A stretch of 64,000 bases of DNA from Liolophura sinensis (Eukaryota; Mollusca; Polyplacophora; Chitonida; Chitonidae), in the NCBI RefSeq assembly GCF_032854445.1, contig NC_088301.1:41101116-41165115 (forward strand), read 5' to 3'. This document shows positions 40,147 through 52,400 of this stretch, piece by piece (the stretch's first letter is position 1; each line of letters starts with the position of its first letter). A model generated the notes under the pieces. It was given only the letters and a program-made list of their open reading frames with translations. It did no database searches and was not told the origin of the DNA. Both the position numbers and the translations under genes were made by a program.

Positions 40147-40395
40147 CATGGCTCAGTTGGTTAGCGCTTGAGCGCAGCATAATGACCCAGGAGCATCTCA
40201 CCAATGTGGTCACTGTGAATTCAAGTTCAGCTCATGCTGGCTTCCTCTCCAGCTGTATGTGGGAAGGTGTGTCAGCAACCTGTAGATGGTTGTGGGTTTC
40301 CCCCAGTTTCCTCCAACCATAATGCTGGTCACCATTGTATAAGTGAAATATTCTTGAGCATGGCATAACACACCAATCAAATAAATAAATAAATA
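40139..40395 (+). mobile_element. Full-length SINE, family A
   Basis: GGCTCCATGGCTCAGTTGG (A box), GTGAATTCAAGTTCAGC (B box), GATGGTTGTGGGTTTCCCCC, CCATAATGCTGGTCACC, AAGTGAAATATTCTTGAGCA and the AATCAAATAAATAAATAAAT tail are all present. Confidence 0.95.
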
Positions 40396-40463
40396 CATGT
40401 TGTGCATATTATATTCATCTATTCACAGTGCAAGTGGCTCGTTAAGATTTGATGTGGGAAATC

Positions 40464-43400
40464 ATGGAAGGGATCAAGGGATTTTCTGGCAAGCAGGTAA
40501 TTTGAGTTGCCTATGTCTCTATTTTGCACAGTAAGGTCTTAAAAAGCTGCATGGCTACAGAGTAGGGGTATATCTCAGATAGAGCAATGCAAATTATAAT
40601 ACACAGTGTAATATAGCCCCAAAATGTGCAGGAAAAGGTAAGGAACATTTACTTCGTCTGTACACGCGATTAAAACCTTCCCTAGCATAAACTGATGTCA
40701 ACCAAGTCATAATAATCCATGAACTTGTTCAGAATCTCACTGAACCAAAAACAATCCATGACATGTAAACAAAACATGTACATTTTCTCTATCACTTACA
40801 TATGTAAATAGCATAATATGGCATATTCAGGTTAGTGCTTGAAACAAAATTTGGGTGCACAATTGTATGCAGATTAACAAAATGGTGGCACAGATAAGCT
40901 TTTTTGGGTGCACAAACTAATTAATTTTTAAACCCTGATATTTGCTAACGATTTGCAATTTCTGTACTCAAGGGTCACAGAAGAAGCCTGCTAAAAAGGT
41001 AAGATGTGAACTACATGTACTTGCATACTGAGGATAATAATCTTGGCATTATTTTTGATATCCTTGCTCTTGGTGTGTGTATCTATAGCAATATTTCTGA
41101 TCTGACATCAGTTCTTGGATGCACTTCATTTTTGTACTTTTACTTGACTACTGGTATTGGTATCTTTGTATATGCATCTATCATTAAGATGTGCTTCCAC
41201 ATATACTCTACAGTTTAAAAAGAAGAAAAATATTCTGTGTTTCTTCAGCTACGTGTACTATGTGTCACACATTGGATATACTGTTCTAAATTTTCGTGCT
41301 GAAATTGTGTTTTTAAGGAATTGAAAAATTGACCATAATGGATACTCATGCAGTTGTTTTTATTTCAGTTTGGATACAAAAAGAAAGAAATGAAATACCC
41401 TTTGAGAAAGATTGGTCCTGCTGAAACTGTTGTGGAGCATAATGAGGTAAAAAACAACCAACAGAATAAAAGTCACAGGAAGAATTTTGTGAGGAAGAAT
41501 AAAGAAAATGCGTCTAACTTGATGCGAACAAAGGATGGAATCTCCAAGGAAAATGGTGGATATTATACACTCACGCACAAGCAATTAAATGCCATTCTCC
41601 AGTCTGTGGGAAAAATTGCCTCATTGCGAGGAGAAGGTGTAAATATTGCCATAGGTAAGCTAATTTCATAATGTCACTTCCTCCTTCACCCGAACAGTAA
41701 GCATAATCCATACAGCATGGTTGTGGACAATTTCAGTTCCTCTTCGGGATGTCTTTGTAGTGCAGAAAGAGTCTTCCTATCATGTTATTTTCATTTTGCA
41801 TCAGGAATTCTAACCAACTAATTTTATTAGATAATTTTATTAAATTCTAACCAAAATTTGTACACAGTTGTTGCTTGAATATGTGTGTAGTTTCAGGTCA
41901 TTGCCTGTAATTTTGTCTTGGCTTTGGTAGTGATAGTTTGCTGTGACTGCTGTATAACTTGTACCTTTTCCTGTCTTCTTTCATTTCTAACAGACGAAAC
42001 ATTGGCATTACAGGATAAAGTTTCAGGTATTTGAGTTAACTAATATAGTATCTTTATTTTTCTCACTGCTCCATTGAATGAATTAGGCTTATTGACTATG
42101 ATTTGGTTCTCTGACTTGGTCTACACTCATTCTAACTTCATGCTAGCAAAATTATGTGAAAGTGGCATTTCGGGACTTATTTTTCGAGGCTCACATATTC
42201 AGAGTGGGAAACAATCATCATCGGCAGATCTATCAACAGGAAATTGGGATAATAATAGTAATCATCAGCTAAAAACAGAGGTGACATCAAAATCTATGAC
42301 AACATCTTGCAGAGGGTGGTTATTTCTGAAAATGATTCTGGCTTAATGTCTATGAAGATTATATTTCTGGCAGTTACAAAATAAAATGCCATTTTATATC
42401 AACAATCCAAGCACAAAGCAAGTTCTATTTCATTTGTTTTAAATAGAAACTCCATTTGTCTCATATTATGACATACTGTGGATGCTCCTCTATAATCATT
42501 TCTTGCCAATCTGCCATCACAAGGTTTCATATAATTTAAGTGGTTCTGGTTACAAACATCCTCACTCTAACTTGGAGATGTACTTAGGACTTTTAGGTCT
42601 TGGCATGGTATTTTATGGCAAGTTATTCTTTTTTTCTTTCTGCTTTATGTAGACACAACCAATCGCAAATTAAGACTGATTTTAGTATTTGGCAAAAACA
42701 CCCTAACTTTAAGTACATGTTCACTATTTACTCTACATACTTCCCACACACAATATAAATGTAGGCACTGTTTACATTGTTATAAATGTATAATTTATTC
42801 CATTAAATGTTTTTTTCAAAAGATCCCCTGACAAATGAACTAAAGATTGATCCAACAGAAGTTACTGACTCTGGAAATGATGAAAATAAAGAACAGGTGA
42901 AGGAGAGTGAAACCTTTGATGCCACAAAGGAAGGTTCTGAACATGGCGAGGCTGGGGAATGTAACTCAGGTGAGGTCGTCAAAGAAGTGGAGAGTCCCCG
43001 ACTGGCGAAGACTGAAATGCACAATAGTAAACAGTCAGAGGATCAAACCACAGCCAGAAGTGAAACGAAAAGCAGGTGAGCTCTTTTATTAAACTTTAAC
43101 ACTCATACATGTATGTCTTAAAATATCATTTAAGAGTATTTGATTAAAGTTATAACCCCTTGCACATTTAACATACTATTATTTTTTTTTGATTCTATAA
43201 TTCATTTTGTTGATCCAAAAAAAATTTTGTTACATTTGGTGTATATCTGTTAAAATTTTGTCCTATATATTTTACTTTTTTTATTTGCAAATTAACATTG
43301 TTTAGAGACTGCAGCATCAAAACAATATTGCACAAGCTTTACATAAATTTTCATCATTACATTGATCCTTTAATAGTAAAGTATTGTCTGGAACACCCTA

Positions 43401-46400
43401 ATCTACACCCTAGCTTAGATTGTCACAAGTTGTTAACTGAAAAAAAAAAGATTTGTGAAACATTATGAAGATTTAGAAATATTTTTTTTTTACAGATTTA
43501 CATTGGTAAAGCTTCTAATCAGTGACATTTGTGATAGTAGCGTTGACCTATCTTCTCTATGAAGCTCCTTTCACAAATCGCAAGACACTTCTCACCTTTC
43601 ATACCAGTGATGAATCAGAAGGTTTACATCAGATATTTGGGTGCTTTACTCCCAAATATTCATCCTTACCATTTAAAGTTTGTAGTCTTCAGCATTTAAC
43701 AAAATGCTGCTTTCTTCTTTCTCAGGAAGACAAGAAAGCAAAAGCAAAAAGTGTCAGAAGAAGCCAGAGAGAAAGAAAACCAAATCACTGAGGCTGAGGT
43801 ATCAAAAGTTGAAGAGAATCAGACTGAGCATAGATTTTCCCCACCCCCAATTCCCAGGTCTCACATGACAAAGGCAGAGAAACTCCGCCAGGAGATGAGA
43901 CAGAATCAAGACAAGAGTGAGTATCACAATCCCTCACATGCCAGGCATGCTTTATAATCTGTTCACATTTAGGTGGAGATCTTGCCTTTCAGCATGCATA
44001 AAATGTTGCCATTAAAGTAAATACCACATGAACAGTTAAATGCTTCAGAAGATTTACCTGGAAATCAAGGCCAGAAAATGGTACATGTAGTTTTATTTCA
44101 TTGATGTTCTTCCGTGTATATGCAGTTTGTTTACAAGTAGTAGTAAAGCTAGGATGGAACTTTGTTTTCATTACTCTGTAATCAAATGTGTAAAGGAACC
44201 AGGTGTGGGTAACTAACATGTAGGCCTGTTGTACAGTGCAGCATGGAGTTTCAGTTGAACACGCGTAGGAGTTATAGCTGAAAAGTGGCAAATATTTTGA
44301 TTTATTTAGATTTTTTCCATCGCACACTTATAAGCCGAGAAGTTTATCCATTGCTGAAGGTAATCATGGTTTTGCTGCAGATGAGAGTGTAAGAGGCCTG
44401 AGACAGAGTTCTGATGACCCAACTCAGAAAGCCGAGGTCAGTAAGGTGGAGAAGCGCCGGGACAGAAATCCCCTTACAAACAGCAGAGATGAGACCTCCC
44501 CTATAAAGTTTCACATTCCTCCCCTCATTCCAAAGGCTCACCTCACAATGGCCGAGAAAAAAAGGCTGCAGTGGGAAATAGAGAGAGGTAACAACTTGAC
44601 AAATGTATATCCATTAATAGCTGCCTCAAATCTTGAGCCTGCATCTATATGGTCATTGTGATAGTCAATTTCGTGTGATTTTTTCCTCAGTTGTAGTTGG
44701 GAAGAAGGTAGACATACATAACTTGAGAAATTAAGATTTTGTGGAATGAATGTTTTGCTAGGAAAGATATCAAGATTTGATAATATGTTTATGAGCTGGA
44801 ATTGAGCTGCATGCTTTTATTACCATATGTAGAGGGGTTTTAGTCAGGATAAAAAATGGTATTTGTTGTGGTACATAATAATAACATAATTGACAAGGAA
44901 CTGACGAAGGACCTTGGGAAAAGTAGTACATTGATGTACATGCATGTGTGCTGTTGCCCTTTACAGTGTACATGTATGTCACACCTGGATTTACCAGCAC
45001 AAGAATATTTACAAATACATCTTCTTCTCTTGTACAGGTGAGACTATCAATACTCCCCCAAGCACAAAGAAAACTACTTCATCAGCAGACAAAGTGACAC
45101 CCAGGGAAGAAAAGTCAAAGGAAAAAGAAAATGATGACAGGAAAACTGTGGACCAGAAGGATAATAGCTTAGGTGGAAGTGAACCACTAAAGATGCTGAT
45201 TCCGAAGGCCCATCTTTCGCAGGCTGAAAGGAAACGACTTCAGTGGGAGTTGGAAAAAGGTTTGTTTAGAAATCGGATACCATCAATTTAAATAATGCTG
45301 CATTACATGTAATTTATTTATGTAGGTGAATATATGAATTCATGCAGTTGAAAGGAGGTGGGGGAGGGGAGGCTGAGGGGGGAGGGTATAGCAGCTCTCC
45401 AAATGGGAAATAATTACTTTTTTTTTCCACTTAAAATTTTTTAAAAATATAAAATAATGATAATACACACTTTATTTGTTTGAGGTATGATTTTTTTCTG
45501 CAAATATTTTTTTCTTTGTGCAGAAAATATGATTAGTAAACATGCATTATTATTCATGCCATTGCATACATTGCCTGAATTTCTGTCTCTGCAGGCCTAT
45601 CATGGTCGTCTAGAAGAGAGAATATAAATTTCTGTTAAGCTCCATTGAAAGAAGGATATACATGTAGGATGCATTGGCCATGCAACAGATGAATTTTGGA
45701 GTGCTGTATGCAGTAATAATCTGTTTTAGTCTGAGAAGTCATGGGAAGGAGTACATTATACTAGTTATACCAATAATGCAGATACAAATAAACAAATTCA
45801 TGTTGACATGCGTGCTCTCTACCTGACAGCTGAACAGAAGAGTGTGGTCAGCTATGACCCTTGGGGCCGACCTGGTGCAGGAGCCCCTATCCGAACCAAC
45901 TCTGGGAAACCACTGGCTGACTACAAGTCCAGAAAGGTATTGTCATCAACACTGCATGTTCTTATAGTAAAACTGGGACAGCTGTAAATGCAGTATGAAC
46001 TTCTGATAGGATTAGTGGCTGATTTGGTTCTTCCCAATGACTTGTAACTTGGCTCATGGGTTTGTTGGTATCATTTACTTATGTGTTGGACTCCTGTTGT
46101 TTCTAGACATCAAGTGATAATTGAAATAAACAAGTGTGTTAGTGCTTTTGACAATTTTGTTGAACTGAATGTCCTTATTAACTGATTTGTGCTATTGGAA
46201 AACATTTTCATACATTAGTCAGAGTAACCCGCCAGTGTGTTACAGTGTGTGAACTTAACAGTTTGTGGTTTAGGTTAATACTGAAGTGTCAGACAGTCTC
46301 CAGTCGTTCACAACTACAGTTGCATTCTCCAGGTGATTGCAGTACACTAGAGCCAGGTGTACATACATGTACTGTACAACATAAATACACAGCAGGAAGC

Positions 46401-49400
46401 CTGGAGTCATGACAGAACTTGTTTTACATCTATGGTGACAGATTCTTGAAACTAGATGCAGGCTGTGAGTGCATAGTGAACTAACCACATCTGCATAACA
46501 GTGTATACTGGTACTGTATGCTTAGACTTCCATTACACTTACCCTAGACAGATGTCCATTCAGTCTGGGTTGTTCACTGCAGCTTAAGTGTACAGCAATG
46601 GACACATCAGTATTAGGATATGCATTGAATGATTCTTTTCATTAGCACTCTATGTAAGTACATGTAGAAGGCTTTTCTTCAATGGGTGATGTTGTGGTAC
46701 ATTTGTGTTCTAAAACATTCTTGTGTCTTGTGTTTTTTTGTTTTTTTTTTTGTCTGACATATTTCTCATTAAGTGTTTCTATTCAACACCCATTGTAACC
46801 CAGATTGTGTGTGTCTTGTCTGTATCTAGGAGCAAGCCCTAAGGCTATCCTTGGAGGCCAGACAGGAGCCTCAGCCAGCCTCCACCAATCCATCCCAGGC
46901 TCCCCAATCACCAGACTCACAAAGCCCCTCCAAGATGATGGCTAACCAAAGCCATTGGACTGAACCAGCAGCAATGAGAAGCTCATTTGCTATTGGGGTA
47001 AAAGAAGACTACATTTTAGAAATAATGCTGTCTCAATACAGGAAGGAATTTATTTATCTGCATGTTTATTTGAATATTGTTTAATGCCATACTCAAACAT
47101 TAGTTAGGAAAATGGTCTGTGTGGGACAATCCACTGTGACCAATTTTTGGCAGGTTACTGACAAACTTTGCATGTATACCATATACGCTTAGATGGATAG
47201 GTTCTAGACGAGGTCTTTGTCAAATGTAAAACTGCGGAATTAGTTCAGCAAGTTCTGTGGGACACTTACTGTCACACATAACTCCACATAAAATGAGAAT
47301 GTGGAAATGTAGAAATGCCCTTCAACTGCTGGATTAGTGCCACATACCCCAGGAGGGAATGATGCCTTTGGCTGTTTGTGTAAGAACATGAAATTTGCTG
47401 CCTTAATACTTCTACATTTGTAACAGTAATAACACTAGGTGACAACATGGATTATTTGATAGTGAAAGAGAGTTGTACATTTATTTCTCAAGTTCTTTAT
47501 TTTCAAATATAGTTCATTGCCCCAAATGAAGAACGGTTCAAATCAACAAAAGAGGAAGAGCGTAGAAAATGGCTGGAGGACTTAGGTATGTTTATGTCAG
47601 TAAATCTTACTTCTCTCAGAATATATTGTTAGTATTCTGTAATATAAATAATATTTTATTCTCTAATTTGTTTTGTTGCTTATTGTTGTGATATACTTGT
47701 TAAATGTTTCCAATTAAACGTTGGGCCTCCTTGGCCGAGTGGTTACAGTGGCTTGCAAAGGCTCGTGGGGAAGGTCTTGCAGCAACCTTTAGATGGTTAT
47801 GGGTTACCCCCTCCCCAGGATCTTCCCAGTGTCTTCCCACAATAATGCAGACTGCTGTTTTAGTGAAGTATTGTTGAATACAGTGTAAAACACCAATCAA
47901 ATCAACCTGCTATAGCTAGACCTGATTTCTATGTTTGCATGTGAGCTCATATATATGTATAACAATTATTTGTTGCGCATATTTATGTAACTGTTGATGT
48001 TAGGTCAGAGGTAATTTAGATATGTGACTATGATACAAAGTTGCATGCCCATGGGCATGGGTTGCACAGGCAGATAGCCAGCGTATAAGTGAAATATTCT
48101 TGATTACAGCGTAAAACACCAATGAAATAAATAAATAAAATGATACAAGGTTGCCAATATGTCCCTGTGATATTTGCAGAGAAGCAGAGAGAAGAGAGGC
48201 GACTTCAGAAATTAGCTGAGAAGGAGAAGGATCGTCAGTATTTTCAGGAGACCTGGGCTGACAAACTAACCCATGAGCCTCATCCCCCTGCACCCCTCCC
48301 AGACCAAACGGCCAGCCTCACCCCAAGGACAGACTACCCCCATACTCAGCCTGCCACTGTTCTCACTCCCAGGGTAGGAAGTGCTCCGCAGGCTACTACA
48401 TCAGGCTTTAATGACAGGTGAACAAAAATGGCTTGGACTTAATGCATGATATAGCAATTTATTTGTCACCATATTACAGATTGTTTATTTTCAATTTAGT
48501 TTATCAGCAATCTGATTGGTCCATTTTCTTCCAATCAGGACTCCAGTATGACATAACCTTGTTTTAGCACACATTGTTATGCTGAGACTTAACTGAAAAG
48601 TGAACACTATATCTTTGAGATGACAAAATCATTATCATGGTTGGTTGAGGGATGAGACAATGCATTTACATGTTGAGTGTGGAAATTTATAGCATATCTC
48701 TTGATGGAGATCATGGAGATTGAATTTGAACTTCTGTTAAATCATAGATTTTAATGACTTTATTAAGTTGGTTCAGCACATAGGCATAATGAATTCAGAG
48801 TTTCAGAAGTGGTGCAGATATATCTTGGTAATAATTTAATCATTTCTCCTTTTTTCTGAATAAACAGTAAGAACTACACTCGAGGTCAAGGCTCTTTGCT
48901 TGACCCGTCGACCATTAAGGAGATGGAGGAGAAAAGAAGGAGACATTTAGAGCACCAGGTAGGTATTATGAAAGAGATTTATGGTGTATGAATATGATAC
49001 TGACATGTGTAAATCAAGATATTGCTTTCAACTTTAGTATTTAGTGTGATCAGAAATGGCTCTGGATTTCAGGCTGCAGTATTAGCCCAAGTAGAAGAGA
49101 ACCAGAAGCTCAAACGGTTGGAGAGAGAAAGAAAAATACAGGAAGAATTGGAAGAAGAGAGAAAACTACAGCAAGAACGAGACGTGTTACAAAATCAGTA
49201 CAAAGAGGAACAGAAGAAATCTAGATTAAAAGAGGTAAGCTGTATGTATAGCACATATACACGTATATGACAATCATTAAAAATATGTTCATTAGGTATA
49301 ACCTGATAGACCATCCCAGAAAAAAGGGTCTGTTGTAAGGTTACCGCTATCGGAGAGTAAAGATGAGAAACAACTGGCTTGTTTAACTCTCAGATCAGCG

Positions 49401-52400
49401 ATAGGCCTTACAAAAGATCAAGCAAAGAAACATGAAGACCCTTGAATAAGTTCAATACAAATATATGAACAAAATAGACAAATACTGTAACTGACAATAA
49501 TATACAAAACAATACAAATGATAACAAAAATATGTAGTCTCTTACTGATGACAGGGTCTAAATCTGGAAAACACAAGCTCACAGAGTGCTCTGTACAGAC
49601 AATGAAGTACAAATCACGAATGTTGACTAGTGGGAAATCCGATATCTCCAAACCCAGCAAAATCCCTCACAGTGAATGGTAGTAAATATGACCAAATGGA
49701 CTTGAGTAAATGACTGCTTACAAGTGGACTCAAATGGATGACCACTCACAAGTGGACTTGAATGAATGACTGCGAGCTTCACAACTCTGTGGCTCATATT
49801 TATGGACTTACGTAAATGGAAATTATGGAAGGTTTGATCGTAAACATGTTTTCAACACCGATACATATTTTTAGAATTTACACTGTATTTACAATGACGC
49901 TGAACTCATAAACACCGAAGCCTCGAGAATGCTTGACTGAATCCCAGTGCAGGCTATAACATACACAGTGTGAAAAATGTAGGTCAGACACTGACAAATA
50001 CAAAATATAATACAATGTTAAAGACGAGGGTTCATAACACTACTCTGACAGTTTGGATTTAAACGTAAACTGACCCTATTGCTTTTCAAAGGGTTGGTTT
50101 ACACCGAATAAAGAATGTTGTATGGATAGCTTAAGGCACTGTCATTGTTCTTCCTTTTCCTATACAGTAAAAGTGATGGGAACTGTCTGATGCATTGTCA
50201 TTCAGGTTTTTTCGTCTCGTGTGAAGGCCACATGTACCATATGTATTTTGTAAGTGAAACGACTGAATGTTAGTTAATTCACATCACTTGTTGCAGGAAG
50301 CAAGACAACGACGCTTGCTAGAGCTAAAAAATGCTATGGATGAAGCTCACTACAACGCACAGCAGGAAAAACATATGAAGCGAATGCAGCACCTTCAACA
50401 AGGAGGTCATGACATCAAACGATTGCAGGCGACTATTGAAGGTACGTTGGGAAAAGACAAGATACAGGTGGGCTGTGTTTGTCTGCTATGTGCTGGTTTG
50501 CCCACATTGATTGGATGAGCTTGTCGACATCAATTATCCAGTGACCCGAAGTACATGTGTACTACCCTTCTACAATTCATTATTGCCTTATATTAAATTC
50601 TCAATCTTTCTTCTTTATTGTGTGTTTTTTGTTAGATTTAGAAAATGTGTACCTGATTTATTGTAATTCATCTACCTTTAAACCATTTTAATATAGAATG
50701 AGCATATTTATGAAGTTGCACCTGTATACCATTTCTGTTGTTCTGATATAAGAAGTTTCTTTCAGCTGAGTCATATTGTTGGGCATGCATCTTTCAAAAT
50801 CCCATATATTTCTCTTTTCATGAACAGACCCTATTGTTGATTTACACCAATCAGAAGCTGGCTTACTTAACGGTAGTTGTATATTTATCACACTTGAATC
50901 ACTCGTCCCGACCATGATTGTTTGAAATGTTTAACATTTTAGACCCAACTAACAGATGTTCGTGTAAGTGGTGCAAGGTCCGTTTTACACATGGTGTACA
51001 TGTTTGTATTAACACGCCATTGTCCTGGAGAAAGGGATCAGGAGGATCTGAGAACCTGATTCTGTGTTAATAATGGCAGACATAATGCGAGGCATACCAT
51101 TCTCTTTGCCAAGAAAACAGTTTACATGTATGTGTTATGTGTGAATTCACCTTATAAAACTTACAGGCATGATGTGTGTGCCCATTTGACAGTATTAATA
51201 GACGCAGTCATTGAATAGAAGAATGCAAAACCCTTCATTTTGTCACTTCCACATAACTCCTTCATAGACTGGTTTCAAGCAATTTAATACATGTTTGTTT
51301 TACTTTGAGAATCTACGTCTTTAACAATTTATCATGGTGAAAAAGGAAGGTTCTGGAGACACCTGAAATGTTTCATGTTAGCAAGAAGATAATGTATTTA
51401 GGGCAGTTACTCAAATGGTGTGTAAATTGTGATATTATCAGTCCCCAGTGTTACATTTTATACATGAAAATGAATGAATCTGTTCCTAGTGATCATAATG
51501 TTTCACTGCATGACTTCACCTTATGTCCCAGACAGATGACAGATGCCAATAGCATTTGCCATACTCTGTGCACCACTTTATTTAATTATGCATACATGTA
51601 GGTTTATGTTGTCCTGACTGTTTTTTTTTTTGTGTTTAAACACCCTTATTCACCATGTTGTTGTTGCCTGTCTTCATGCTTGTGTGTGTTGTTTGGATTA
51701 TTTCTTGGACTCTTTTTTTTTTTTTTTAATACATTGCTATGACATGACTATAAAGATGACTGACTGGGATTTGAATTTTAATGTACAGTTAGTTATGGTT
51801 TTTGACATGTGTTTTTTTGTACAGTCCTCCATTTCCAGGTTTACCTGCAGGTGCAGTGTACACACACATTTTCATGACTTGTCTTCAACCTGTTGGCTTC
51901 GAATATCATTTAAGGCAGAATTAGCAATCAGAGCAATTTGTGCTATTCCAAGCATTCGTAATAATACAGAATATACTCCACACATAAAATACAGTCTTAC
52001 TGCTGACTAATTGATTACATAAATGCAAGCAATATAATGATCTTTACAACACAGAACATAATAAAAAAAGCACGTAAATAAAGGTGAAGCAAAACAAAGT
52101 GGTGTGAAAGAACTGGGACAGCAGAGCTGAGAGATGCTGTTGCCCTAAGCTTAGTTAATAAACACCATGCGCAGTAAAGTGTGCGTAATTTTGTGTCTAC
52201 TCAGTGAATGTTTTATGTCTTTAAGTGAGAGTTGGCTTGTTTGTTGTTAGTATTATCTTTATTGCTTTCAGGTGAATTGATGAGTGATGTACCATAATAA
52301 TGTGACCTCGGAAGTTGTTTTTATGTGCCAGCCCTATTGCCTGTGTACTCTTAAAATAGTCAGTGATGCTGCATTTATAGGACATGTTCATGAACTTTGC

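Larger units (their letters stand above)
38180..40463. other. Head-to-head intergenic region, LAS1L (-) / CCDC66 (+)
   Basis: About 2.3 kb. On the - strand a strong donor-like CAG/GTATGTGC at 39423/39422, about 1.2 kb upstream of the acceptor at 38188, could end a LAS1L 5' exon. A G-rich tract (40115-40146) and a SINE (from 40139) lie just before the CCDC66 start. No other gene was recognised. Confidence 0.55.
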
